Source: Stercorarius parasiticus (lineage: Eukaryota; Chordata; Aves; Charadriiformes; Stercorariidae). Taken from it: 64,000 nucleotides of DNA. The DNA lies in NCBI GenBank assembly GCA_013396915.1, contig VWZL01004368.1, positions 1,121,066 to 1,185,065 on the forward strand. Direction: 5' to 3'. Position 1 is the first letter of the stretch. The number at the start of each line of letters is the position of its first letter. A program made the translations under genes and the position numbers. The notes below the pieces were generated by a model. The model was not told where the DNA came from and made no database searches. It worked only from the letters and a program-made list of their open reading frames with translations. This document shows, one piece after another, positions 51,701-64,000 of the stretch.

Positions 51701-54700
51701 TAAGATATCAAACAATTTAATTTTTCCTGCATTATTGTAATGGAAAATAACTGTGAGGGTTTTTTCCATCTCAGTTCCACCACTCAGTTCTGACAATAAA
51801 GTGCTGGCCACCTTCTTTAAAAGATGCAACAAAGCTATCTCCTTCCCTGGTCTTTCCCTCCACACTTTTATCTTCTATCTGTTAGGGGATTTATTCTCAG
51901 GACAATATGGACATTACTCTCTGCTGTCAAAGAAATCTGCAGCAGAAGTTTTGTATCTGAAAAGATACAAACACCTTGAAAAAGGTGTTTCACACTGTCG
52001 GTATTTTAAAGTTTACAATACAATTTGATATTTTTTTTTTTTCTTAACGTGTCCTAGCAATTAATAATGGCAATCAGCATTGTCAAAAACAATAGAAAGT
52101 TTTTCCTGAAATATCGACAACATTTAAATACAACTACATAGAATAACAGGTTGTGAGCCTGTAAACACCTCTTAATTTGATTACCTTTAAGTTGGTGTGA
52201 TTACCTGTATATGTCAAAGTTAAGCATAGGAAGTACTTACAAACTTACACGATGAGGGGTTTAGACTAACAAACCCTGTAAAGTATGTTTTTTCCCAAGA
52301 CTGGAAGCCAGTAACCATCTGCACTACTTGGGAAAAATCTTTACATCTACACTTCAGGTGACTTATTGCTGAAATTACAGCCAGGGACTTTCTTCAGCTT
52401 TGCAAACTGGTATTAAACAGCTAAAACCATAGAACTTTATAAATATTGTTGTGGTAGTTTAGTTGCACAAGCATAATTGTATAATTGTACAAGCATAGCA
52501 GCTTCAGAGCGTAAAGATAATTTTCCCTAACTGAAATTATGAATAGAATGTACTTAAGCAAGTACAAATAGATTAGGTACTGGAACATACATAAATATTC
52601 ATTAATAGGAATCCAGTCAGACTGCTGATGTCTGGCCTTCAGTCTCAGAAGCAAATGGCCCACAGGCAAAACCTTCCTCTGGAGAGTTATTCAGCTCACA
52701 TGCCTTTATTACCGCCCATTACTGGACGAAACCTCCTGTTCCTGAAGCACCTCTCTCTAGGATGTCCACTAGCTGAGACAAGATGCCTAACTTTTACATG
52801 GGAAAACACTGGGGACATAAATTCTAGACTAAATGTATACCAGAACAATCAATGGAATATCTTGGGTGCACCTACCATTTATCAGACCACCTACATTTAT
52901 CTTCTCAAGTATATTAGCCATAGAAGACAACTGAACTCCCTAAGTCAGTTTTAAGGAAGTTTTAGATGACATTTTATGAATAATCCTGCTCCCACTTAAC
53001 TTGGATCAAGATTTTGATTTGTCTCCCTGTTATTTAAAAAAATAAATTAAATAAGGAATAATATCAGAATTGTAGAGAAGTTGTAGCACTAATAGTTTTA
53101 AAGTGTTAGTTCATTTCAGTGAAAAGAACACTATTAAAAAATAATAAATTTTAAATATTTGGGAAGGGAAAAATATCTGGAAGGGGAAAAGAGTTTGCAA
53201 CACATTTCCAAAGGCATGAGAACTCCTATCTTTGGGCTCATTTCTTTACTTGTTAATTCCTTCTAGGTGAAAATGGTTTCTATTCAATATTATCTTTATT
53301 TCAGCTACTGTGTGCCTTCCATTGTCTGTAATTTACTGTACTTTACATTGTCAGTCTAAAAATCACCATGTTGTCTTATTTTTATCATTTATAGAAGAAC
53401 TTTAAAAGTCTAGATTTTGAATTCAGTTTGGCAAAGCGAATCAATGTGAGTTCCGTTTCAGAAGTGGGCTGTGTATCTATCAGTAAGGGCTTCGCAACCA
53501 GTTGGGTTGGTCAGCTGAGAAGCAACTGGAAAACCTGATTTTACTGCACGAATTCTCAAGCATCTGCAGAAATTACAATGCTGCTGTAGACCACAGAAAT
53601 TTCCTGTTAGATTAGAATTAGGTTTTATTTTAGTGCAGTTATGATTACAATTGGACCTAACCATCACCGTAAGCAACCATTCATACTAGTATTCTGAGTA
53701 GACTTGTATATGCAACACATAAAACAAATACAGCTCTATATTTGGCTTAGAATTTTATTTTCAAGCTTTCATGGTTTTTTATACTAGAAAACACTTGTGA
53801 AGTATGGTGCATCATTTGCTTTGTTAGCTTAGACAGTTGTATAAAGATGGGATTTTTGTTAAATATTAATGTCAGTATTTTCATTATGACAACATAGCAG
53901 CATAATTCAGTTTAAAGGAAATGAATATTTTTCCCTATTCTTCTCAAAAAAACAGAGTAATATAGGAAATGAGTTCTGTAATGGCTTGCTGCAGAAAACC
54001 ACAACTGTGTTATTTTAACAACAAAAGACCAGAAGTGCAACAAATGAATGCGTGAGACTACCCTGACATGAGAGGAGTATCCATTCAGGGAACAGGCATG
54101 ATTAGGATTGCTAAAAGAGCATACAAAAGGTTACCAAGACCCATTACATTCCGTAGCATTCACAGAGTTACACAGGTGTGTGTAATATGCAAAAAATGCT
54201 AATAATGGCATTAACCCATAGATTCTGCTTCTTCATTCTCAACAAGTGGTAACTGCAGCTGCTGAGGTATCTTCAAAGGGAGCCACATTATCTCCCTCAG
54301 TTTTGGGTTGGCTTTATGCCAGGCTCAATTTCACCATAATTTAGAGCATAAAGATGTGCTGTATCACACTGTGTCTGTGTGAGCCCACAGCCCTTCAGTG
54401 CTTTGGAATGGAACACGAAACATTTTTTTTCTAGCTAATGTTACAATTTTTTAAGGTTTCTGGAGCCAGTCTGGTACCCTGATAGATGAAGTCCTCAAAC
54501 ACTTGAGGAAGCATAAAAGAAATCATAAAAACACCCCTGCTTAGGCTCCTCCAAATGCCTCCCTAAAGTTTTCCTCTACCATAACGACTTCCAAAAAACC
54601 CAGACAAGGTATCTAGATCGTGCATCTGATGCGAGCATAAGTGAGTAGTTTTTCATTGTATTCCTGTATTCAATTGTAAGCCAGTGGGATGGTTTATCTT

Positions 54701-57327
54701 CTTTTCTTTATCTTTTTGGTATTTTTATTGTGCTTTGTGCAAGAAAGCTCCTGGGCATTGTAGTAATACTAACAATTAAATAACATTCTTATGATCAGAC
54801 AAGCTATTCCACCTGATTCAGGGGCAATCTGATGAACTTCACTGAGTCAAACTGGCTGGAATCATTTGGTTTAAAAACCCTAAGGAATAGATCAGTGTTA
54901 CAATTTCAGTCCAGAAAAATTTAGGATATTAAACTATTTTATGGAGGGAGACATGTATCTACAGTTACAGCAGACAAAATACAAAGTACAAGCAGCAGCT
55001 GGGTGAAGAAGCAATTTTCCTTTACGGTACAGTTATAAACCAAGTACATTATGGTAGGTGTTAGTATTATTAATCATGTTTACTAGAGTAGTGCCTCATG
55101 CAAAAGATGAGCCTCGTAGGATTTTGTACCATGCAGAGATATACAGAAAAATACCATAGCTATCCTGAAGAGTTTATAGACAAGGTAAACAATATAGGTA
55201 CCAGAGGGGAAACTGGTACAAAAAATGAGCAGTGTGAGCAATGCAATCACGGCAAATGTTAGTTTTGTACAAGAAAGAGAGAACAAGAGGCTGAGATGGG
55301 ACAAGGGGGAAGAAGTGGGCACTATTAAAGGGACAGCTCAAGCAGAAAAGAAAAGACAAAGAAATGTAGGTGAGCATGACAGGATAGAAGCACTTGAGAC
55401 AGATGTGAAGTAAAACTGAGGTGAATGGTGGCAGCAGATATTCAGAGAGGACATCCGCTAAGTAGAGGGGCAGAGACAAGCCTGCCAAAAGTGAAGAGAT
55501 AGCTGAAGACTAGCTGTAGCCTGCTACAACAGCTGGCTGGACTTTCTGAACCCTCTGCCCCCCAGGGTTGCCCTGGAGCTGGTGCGAGCTTCCTCAGCAG
55601 GTCAAGAGGTATTTGGGAACAGGTTCTGCCGGATGCATCTGAGACAGATGACCCACTGATTTGTTCTTGTATTTGTGCTCTTACATCATTGTATTTAGAG
55701 ATGACCATGCCACAGAAAATCAGTTCTTTGCAATTTTGGACCATGGAACTAAAAAATAAAGCACATATGACATCTGCCTTAAAAATGATACCAGCCATCA
55801 TTCTTTGATTGAACCAAATCAGCTTTGCAATCAGAACAAAGTGAAATTAGGCACTTCATTCTTGACTAGACATTACTTTACTGATGCAAGTGTATCTCAA
55901 AGTATTAGGATAACTGTCAGTCATAATACAGCTTTGCTGTTCAATATTTACTGACATATTTTCTCTGCCCTAAGCACAGAGTGAGATGGCAGTGAAAATC
56001 AGGCTGCACATAAAATCTTTTAACAAACAGCAATGACAACTGACAATACAAAATTAACAAAAACCTTGGCAATAGTGCAGGTTGTTTTTTTTTTTCTTTT
56101 TGGTGTTACCAGATGAGTTGCACAACAGAGAAGCAAAAAGGGCATATTATAAGTAAGACTGCATGCAAATTAGTGGTAAAGGACATGTAGATACAATTTC
56201 CTAAGGCAAGGCCTATTCCTATAAACAGTTGCATGAAGGGAAACCTCTGACCCCACAGAAACTCCCACAGAAGTCTGTGGAATCCTCTGGGGGAGCGTTT
56301 GGTCTGGAAGGCTCTGGTTTCAGGATCTGCATGACAAACTATTTTAAAGGTGGTCTTTGTTTACTGGGCAGATAACCGACCTAGAAAGTAGTGAATATGA
56401 AGAAGACCTATTGGTTCAAGCAGACTAAGAGATGCCCCTAGAGCAATGCTTTCATAGAAGGGTTATAAGACCAACAAGCCATATGAACAAAGGATGCGTA
56501 TAGACACATATATAGGAAGAAGGTAATTTTATTTCTGCAGATAAAATTGGGAGAACTTATAAAAAACAAATACATGCAAATGTAAAAGAAATAGAAAATT
56601 AAGGGTAGCTGCAGAATAGAGAGCTTTTTTTTTTTACAAACTGTATTTTATCTTCCTTACTCGAAATAAAACTGACCCATAATCTAGTTAGTGTATATTT
56701 GCTATCAAAAAGAGAAAGTACTGAAAGGATCTTCATTCTGTCAAAGAGCACTGGAGCTAGTGTCCTGAAGCTGAAATAAATGTCTGGAAACAAGCGAAAT
56801 GCACACATAGTCACGGAGTACAGTCATCCACTAAGAAAACCACTGAAAAAAGCAACAGATCCTCTATCACTTAATGTCTTATACATCATTCAGAAAGTCA
56901 CTTACTCTTTAATTTAAAGTGTTTTAGATCAACACAAGAATAACTTGGTGAAATTTAATGATTTCTGAATGCTAAGTGAGGACATCTCTGTACTAGGTAC
57001 AAAAATAAACAGAAAAAAATGACACAGATGTACATGACTAACTTGTCTCACACCTGAGGAAGGTCTGGCTTTCTGAGAGTGACTAAGAGAACCCCAGCTC
57101 CTTGCAGCAACCTCCCTGACACTTCCCAGCTTTTCACTGACCTTCCCTTTCAGTTCATTCTCCATTTTTTTCCCTTTTATCTTTTTTAAGGGTGATTCTT
57201 CTAATACGTCTGGCATACAGCTATTTCACAAACTCAGTAAACCACAGCCAGAGCTGAGGAGCTTTCTGTCATTGCCATTCACCTGACTGTTTTGGTAGCA
57301 GACATACCTCCTATCTAGATGGCAGGA

Positions 57328-57378
57328 TTGATTGATTGTTTGTTTCTTCCTTCCTTTCTTTCCTTCTTTGTTCTTTGT
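57328..57378. repeat. Compound ATTG / TTTG / TTCC / TTC simple repeat
   Basis: A (ATTG)n run passes into TTTG units and then a pyrimidine stretch of TTCC and TTTC units ending in CTTTG repeats. It is a simple sequence array with a long pyrimidine-rich strand. Confidence 0.9.
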
Positions 57379-57977
57379 TAACAATACCTTTACAGCCATC
57401 TTCAAATTTACCTTTTTCTATTAAGGCAGATGCAATGCCAAGCTGATCAAGGAAACACTGCATGGTTACGAAAATACACTACATATTTTCTGAATTTGGT
57501 GACAACCTCTGTGTATTTGCAATCAAACCAAATTGCTACGAAATTAAATGTTACAGGTTTTTAGACAGAGAAAGAAAAGCAATGAAACTACTTAGGAGCA
57601 CCCAAGCAAATAATAAATGCCAATCCAACAGCCACAGGGTCAGCTCCTTGGCCCTGTCCAGCCCGTGACAGAACTGCCAAGGCAGAGGGCAGAGAGATGA
57701 GGGAATAGTACACCTTTTGGAGCTTTGGGAAACTGGTGGAGCCAGCATCATAGTGAAGAGTTCAAGGCTTCTAGGGCAATGGTAGCAAAAGCTGTCAGCT
57801 TGACCAGGGATAACACAGGGAGCCTGAAAGGTCTCTTCTCCTTGTCAGATATGGAGCTAATAAACTTGGGGGAAACTTAATATTCTTATTTTTTCTTACC
57901 AACTTTTGTAAATAAGTCACATGCACAAAGTCCTGTTGTTGTGTGACCTTCTGCTTGCTTTTGAAGGTTAAGTAATG

Positions 57978-57998
57978 AATTATGAATAATTCATAATT
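57978..57998. repeat. Perfect palindrome, 10 bp arms
   Basis: AATTATGAAT, one central A, then ATTCATAATT. TAATGAAT-type units recur on both sides (57973-57980 and about 57998-58004), so the palindrome lies inside a small cluster of related motifs. The arms are all A/T except one G:C pair, so the hairpin would be weak. Confidence 0.9.
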
Positions 57999-60900
57999 AA
58001 TGAATAAGTAATGATCCTTTTCAGAGTGACTGGGATTGACTTGCTGATCACACTATTTCAGAAAGAAAAAGCTTGTAGCAAAAATAGGATTATTCTGTCC
58101 AAAGAACATGAAGAAAAAACACATGGATAAAGGCTCTATCATAAAACTCCTCAGAGAGAGGTGGGAGAAACCAGGTTAATTTCTAAGGACTGTCCTAGAA
58201 GCATCCCTAGGAGAAGGGGGGAGTAGGTACAACTTCAACCTCCAAAAGAAGAAGTTAGTTCCTAAGCATAAAGACAGAGAAACTCTATTTCTGTTTTTTT
58301 GGAAACTCTCCAAAAAGGGAGTTTGCAGAGAACACCTCCAGGGAGTCCTGAACAGATGCAGGTTTCAGTGTGCTTGCAGTGCCTAAGTTGGTGTAGGCTT
58401 AGCAATGCCTCAGGTTGGCTACACATGAATGGTACTCAACGTCACTGCTTTACCGGTATTATAACTCTGTAACTTTACCTTCAAAATCAATACTTTAGAG
58501 AGGCTTGACTGCATTATATCAACAATGTGGGACTACAGGAACTGCCACTAAACAAATATCCTCTTCAGGATGGAGGACCTAGGACAAGCATTCCTAGGTC
58601 AGGTAACAGAGAGAGGCATTATCAACATAAAATGATATTTCTTTTTCCTACCTTGTTCTCTTCCTACTGATTCTTCCTACCATAATAGTTCTCCTCAACC
58701 TGTATCTCCTTGCTTCTGCTCCATATTACAGCTCTGACAATACCTATTCCCCTTCGTCCTGCAATAATCAGCTGAATTTTTTATTTGGTAAAAAAGACGT
58801 GCTATTTGCTCCTCCAATGGACTGAGAGGCATTGCTTCTCTCACAGACAAGCAGCATGTGTTTATCTTCTGGCTAGAAGATCCTTTCACCTATTGGAAGG
58901 AGTGCTCCTCTGGCCGGGCTTCGGTGGGGACTCAGTGCACGCCCTGTGGCTACTTTGCTGATGAACTTCGCATCACGTCAGTGGGCTGAGCAGCACTCTG
59001 CTCTCCACCGCAAGTGGGCAAAACTGGGTCACAGGCATGGGCTTCATCTACAGAAAAATATGATCAGTCTGCATCTCCGTTACAGACATGAGGAAAACCC
59101 CTGGGAGAGAACAAGAGGTGCTTAAAATGTCCTTCATTTCCTACCTGTATTAGTTCTGTCTGCATGAAAGAGTTAGTATTTTGAAGCATGAATTCAGGCA
59201 AGTCCAGAAGGATCCTAAACTGTTGCAAACTCATGTTTGTATATGCGTATTTACTTATCTTTCACTAGGAGTTTTGCCCAGTATCCTGAAAACATGTAGT
59301 TATGAACATTTACTTGAACAGCTCCTCACTGAAACTGGAGATATTTTGCTTTCCCTGCAATTCCGCTGCTGCTGACTTCACTTCCCCTCATTTTCACATG
59401 AGCGGAATGTCGGCAGGGTGTCCACTGGATAGTTTGACAAGCAAGTCCTCTGCATTGGACTCTAGAAAAGCTAGGAAAAATCCATCATCTCACATTTGAT
59501 GTGATAGAGCTAAACAACATGAACTCATGACATATGAAAAATGACAAATAGGTCATGTATCTAACTGTGAAACAAACTCCGCAGGGGATAGTTTCAACAT
59601 AACATCTGTTATGTATAAAAAAGGTTATGTGCTGGGTTTATTCATACCCTTTTTAGAGAAAAGCACACTTAGTCCAACTAATAAATTGTCCGAATTTATT
59701 TTACACATGTAGTTTTAATTTTGGATTTACAGATTGCATCAATTTATCTGATTTTCTTCACATCAAATGAGGGAAATTAAATATGTATTATATTAGCATG
59801 AAACATGTTTTCCTTAAAGCACTGTTTTCTGTCCACAGTGATTAGGGTCCATTATTGTTTGTTGTTCCCATAGTTGCTATTTTTCTACTGAAATCCAAAT
59901 TTGTTGTTGACTCAGTCACTCTAAATAAGTTTCTTTGGAACTTGTTTCCAATCAATGTTTTTAAAAACAGAGCAATTTGCATTACCCTGAAGGAGCTAAT
60001 TCAAGGCATTTTTAAGTGCATCATAATGTGGAGACATTTTCACAATTTTGGTTTTTATCAAAGTGATTTTATCGTACCTTAATAGTTTCAGCAGAATGAA
60101 ATATCACTAACCGTACTCCAGTGAAACAAAAGCAAAAGTGAATTTTATATAATCATCAATTCTGGATGCAAAGCTTTAATAGAAACAGCATTTTAACTTA
60201 GCAAAATACTGGAAGTGCATACGTGTGTATTTGCATACGTATATGGATGTATGTATACGCCATAAGGAAATTGACTACTAATTCTGTTTATATTTAATTG
60301 CTGCACAGAGATCTACCAGTAGCACAACCTTGCTAAGAGTCAAGGTGTCTACCTGTGACATAAACCGTACAGGCTTAGGAGGAAAAAGCAGGAACTGAAG
60401 TGGGAACAAGGGGTAAGGAGAAGAGCCTCTCTTGTGACCATTTGATGTTAAATATTCTAACTTTTTATGATAAATATAACTAAAGAGATATTGAACATTA
60501 TCCCTTTATTGCACTTAAAAGTAATGCATTATCTTTTTGGAAAAATTTCTGAAGCTACATCATTAAACATGCTCATCTCAGACCACTGATCCAGAATACA
60601 ACAGTATCAATAGCTTCATTATTTCATTAATTAACAATGAACAACAAAGGAATGCATAAGTGGTTCATTACATGAACCTTTGTGAAGTTATGTGTCCATT
60701 GTATGATAAAAATTTAGGGTTTATTTTTTTATAAATTCTTATGTGTAGGATTTGTACTTTTTGTCTCTGAGTCCATATATTTTGGCAGTGTATCTTCACA
60801 TAATACTGGTTAACACAAGGTTAACACTCAGAGCTAACCTTTTTTGCTTTTCCATACACACAGAGGAAACAGTTTTCACATGAATTGCCTTTATTAGAGA

Positions 60901-61568
60901 CTATGAGCACAAAATCTCCACCAAGATTACCACATGCGCGCCTGGCACACCAATTCATGCTGAGAGGAAGGCAGCGATGCTTTCCATCAACAGCCCAGAC
61001 TCCTCTGGGGGGGGGCTAGAGGTGCCACACATCAGCACTGCACAGCTAGATATGATGGCCACGACCTCTCAGGGGCTGCCATAAAGGTTTGCACATGGTT
61101 ACTGATTTCTTTTGCCACCGTGTGCATGTTATGTGCTAAAATGCCATCACTGCAGGCTACGTGCCCTGGCATTTTCTTTCCATATCTCAGCTGGAACCGC
61201 TGACCTCACGAGCACCTTCTGTCATTGAGAGAAAGTGCTGAGGATGCATCTCCTCCTCTTGTCTGACAGAGCCCAAAGACATAAATCCTACTTTCAGAGA
61301 CACATCAATAATTCTTATGTAGTAAACCTACATTCGTCTCAGAAGCTGTTTCACAAAGTGGTGCCGAGTTCACAGCTTGGGGTACAAGGGAAAGCAGCAG
61401 CTCATTTACCAAGTGGATGTCAGCTGAAACACATGATTACAACAAAGGAAATGCACAATAAAGGGGTTTGGAATTGATCTCTCCATTTTAATGTTTTCTT
61501 ACTGCTTCAATGCAATTCATTAAGTAACAATTAATCATAAAAATGCAGTAAATGCTGTTAATTGACAT

Positions 61569-61590
61569 CTATGTTACTCTCGTAACATAG
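61569..61590. repeat. Perfect hairpin, 9 bp stem and tetraloop
   Basis: CTATGTTAC (61569-61577) and GTAACATAG (61582-61590) are exact reverse complements around a TCTC loop. No poly-T tract follows directly and no gene lies beside it, so a terminator role is not supported. Confidence 0.95.
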
Positions 61591-63317
61591 TGTGTTTCTG
61601 TATCTTACAGAAGCCCCTAGATGATTAATGATTTTTTTTTGCCTCTCTCAGGCTAAAAGATCTAGGGCATTTTACTTTCTGGAGCTCTAAATGATATTGC
61701 ATGCTTTACCATAACTGATACTAGCTGTAACGCTCAACCGGAAGACACAGAAGATACATTATTTTCTCAAAATGCCATATAAATTTTGGAGGACGTTTTA
61801 AAATTACTTCAGTGTAGGAAGTATATTGCAGATCTTGTCCTAAGTGTGACTCTAAAGAAGCACTTAAATCAACATTTAAGCGTTGCTTTTAATAATTCAG
61901 CCAATATCTTGGGAGGGTGTTTGCACTACTTCACCTGCAATTACCTCATCAGGTTTTTGCAGGGTCTTTGATAAAACAAGAGATAGTGTTACACATCAGT
62001 GGACAAGCTTAATTCACTTAAGGCACTAAATTCACTTAAAACAGTAACAGTGAACTTCAGGCAGTAAGAGTTGAAGAGGAGGAGATAACCTGCACAGAGC
62101 ACCCATGCACCAAGCACAAAGTATACTGATTAGAAAACAAAATATAAGGAAAATTTTCCTCACTGGTTCTGTGTACCAGAGAGGAGTATCTAGTACAAAT
62201 TCCACTCTGTACTCTTCTGAATATCAAGTGAGCCTCACATTTTAATAGATAATGGTTTCAGGACTGGCAGCTCCTGAATTAATCTATGTAGTATTAATTA
62301 AAAACACTTCTATCTTAGAAAACGTATAGAAGAAATATTGATTGCATCAACCTAGCAATTACAAAGAGATTAAGAAAGAAGATGGAAAGAAATAAAGAAC
62401 CCAAATTCCTTGGAGAGAGGCATTTAAGCACTGCACTGAGGGTCACCCCAACAGAGCTGTGTATGGGGTTTTCATTCTTCCTCATCTCTTTCTCCTGGTA
62501 GAAGGTCAGAATATCCCGAGTAAGAGTGACATAACTAGGAATCAGTGCTGTTTCGTCATTCCTTCTCTGAACTGGCAACTGTCACGCAGCTTACATTTAA
62601 AAAAAACAGTAAAAAAGCTCTGTTTTTTCACCTGTATTTCAAGCTCCACTAGACTTCTGGGTAGTTCTAATACGTTTACTGTGGATATAATGTGTAATTT
62701 TTTTCCTTCTCAACACTACTTAGACTCTGTGTTTCCGTTTGAAGCTTTATAAATAATTCAAAGAAGCACAAAATCCAGATAAACCTACTGAAATGTAAGA
62801 TACATTCAATCATATTTAATTGAGGAAAAAAAAGAGGCAATTGCCAAAAACTGAAAATCCTTCTCAAAACTCCTTTGGTCACAGAGTATTCAATTATTTT
62901 TGAATAATTTACCGAAAGCCCCCAAAATTTCTACTGTTCTAATTTTGATGTTACTGAACTCTCTATTGAAGGCAATGGATAATTGAACTGAGTTTACTCT
63001 TACTTCACTAGTAACCAAAATGGGCTATTAGAAAAGATGGAAGAATCCAGAACTTAACAAATAAAAGAAAAAGCTGTATTACTTTTTGTTGTGTCAGTAT
63101 CTGCATAGGTATAAGACCATTAAAATATCTTTATTTTATCGATTTTGTATCAAGAAACCAGTAAAAAATAACTTCCTTTGCATTTTAGAATATCTCAAGT
63201 AAAAGAAGAAAATTAATAATTAGCAAGTTAATAAATGAATTTTGTTTTATCTTTGCGTTTTTCTGCTAAGAGCTGAAAAGCATTTTGCAAATATTAAGTA
63301 TTCCTCTAAGTTGACTG

Positions 63318-63430
63318 TTTCTATTATCAACATATTTAGAAGAATTGAAGCACAGAAAGTACCAATGACTGCTGAAAGTCGAACACAAAGTCAATGGCAA
63401 AAAAGAGTATTTCAGATTCTACAGTTCTGA
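63318..63430 (-). mobile_element. Candidate ancient MIR-like SINE relic
   Basis: Read on the plus strand, blocks follow the reverse complement of MIR over more than 90 bases: CTATTATCAACAT (MIR: 'ATTATCCCCAT'), then GAAGCACAGAAAG (MIR: 'GAGGCACAGAGAGG'), AATGACT, AAGTC with ACACA, and AGTCAATGGCA (MIR: 'AGTAAGTGGCA'). Order and spacing are kept nearly without gaps, which is why I rate it among the better candidates. A short open frame crosses it but has no protein-like character. Confidence 0.45.
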
Positions 63431-64000
63431 TTACCCACCCACAGCCTTCATCACACAACGACACTCCTCTTTATGAAGACAAGATGATTTACCACTGACT
63501 TATCCATAATTGGAATATTCATAAGCAATTATATCAGCGTTCAAAGAATGTTCTTGGACTCAAACTCTTGAATAAAACTATTATCAAGGATTAAAAAAGA
63601 AAGAAAGCACATTTTCACAGAAAATAGCAAATATTCATTTTATTAGGTTGTTTCAACTCTATTTAAGAAATTAATGGAGTTGTACAGCAAATTTACTACT
63701 ACTTCTGTACTTTTAGAGACCTTAAGTCTGGTAACACCTGTGACAACTGTGAGTCCAAATAAGAAATAAAGTCATTATGATCCTGTTAATGCGGAGCCAC
63801 AAATGGAATTAACTACCAAAGTCTACAATAAACATCAAGGAAGAAAGAACAAAATCTCTTCAGTTTTACCTGAGGAAATGTAAACAATTCACAACATCAC
63901 AGCAAGTTGAAAGGGTCATACATGAGAAAGCAGGCAACTTTTCAACTTCAAAAGTTATCCTTTTAAAAGGTGCATTTTGGCACTCACTCCTCTGCTGCCA

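Larger units (their letters stand above)
37330..57327. other. Noncoding stretch, no gene recognised
   Basis: About 20 kb of AT-rich unique sequence with GC-richer patches at about 43780-43950, 44550-44800 and 55540-55640. A TTTG-and-T-rich run lies at 37612-37651 and homopolymer runs at 47899-47911 (A), 52031-52042 (T) and 56085-56095 (T). A TATA-like TTTATAAAAGG at 49357-49368 has no supported gene after it. The longest frames (41803-42174 plus, 44331-44693 minus, 55442-55801 minus, each about 120 codons) show no known domain. TTCAGCACCA at 45212-45221 is only the left half of a REST site. Confidence 0.6.
57379..64000. other. Noncoding stretch, no gene recognised
   Basis: AT-rich unique DNA apart from a GC-richer, CpG-containing patch at about 58900-59030 (with TCACGTCA, one base from the CRE consensus) and one at about 60940-61080 that includes a run of G. 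Open frames stay under 100 codons and match no family I know. Two inverted repeats and one candidate SINE relic are listed separately. Confidence 0.65.

Noticed and set aside
57935..57975. GTGTGACCTT as part of a further MIR relic
   Set aside because: The next blocks do not follow in the expected order, so one 10-mer is not enough.
1..64000. CRISPR arrays, insertion sequences, operons, phage or endogenous retrovirus structure
   Set aside because: No regularly spaced repeats, no IS-type ends with a transposase frame, and no LTR pair or gag/pol-like reading frame seen. The composition and CR1 copies indicate a vertebrate genome.

Overview
The window looks like 64 kb of bird (at least sauropsid) nuclear DNA with no recognisable protein-coding gene. 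The organism call rests mainly on two 5'-truncated copies of the CR1 retrotransposon (about 25300-25836 and 37195-37329), each ending in the ATTCTATG octamer tail typical of CR1. Overall repeat content is low for a vertebrate, which fits a bird better than a mammal. The sequence is AT-rich with scattered short GC-richer patches. It has no operon-like packing, no ribosome-binding sites and no long bacterial-type reading frames, so it is not prokaryotic or viral. One ambiguous base (N) at 28299 suggests a draft assembly.

Layout: 1-4708 is unique-looking noncoding DNA, ending at an AT/AC microsatellite (4709-4744). From 4745 to about 23.6 kb is unique sequence with small tandem duplications, an imperfect hairpin (5889-5919), a candidate ancient SINE relic (7170-7246) and a C-rich tract (17165-17189). 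From 23.6 to 28 kb is the most repeat-structured part: two candidate MIR-like relics, a perfect hairpin beside an AT-rich microsatellite, the larger CR1, a 23-25 bp direct repeat, a GT microsatellite and two more MIR-like relics side by side. From 28 to 37 kb is unique sequence holding the longest open frame (28969-29502, minus strand, not recognised) and a short segment with a perfect CArG box next to a MEF2-like site. From 37.3 kb to the end is again mostly unique sequence with a few more small repeats, a perfect 9-bp hairpin (61569-61590) and MIR-like relics at 46.2 and 63.3 kb.

There is no gene network to describe. The window is best read as an intergenic region (gene desert) or the inside of a very long intron. 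Every short open frame I examined lacks a recognisable domain, except the C-terminal remnant of the CR1 reverse-transcriptase reading frame. I saw no convincing previously undescribed system. The best leads are the set of degenerate MIR-like SINE relics, which might persist because they are conserved or exapted, and the CArG/MEF2 segment as a possible enhancer. Both are inference and need alignment data. Small coding exons, lncRNA exons and conserved enhancers cannot be excluded by reading alone.
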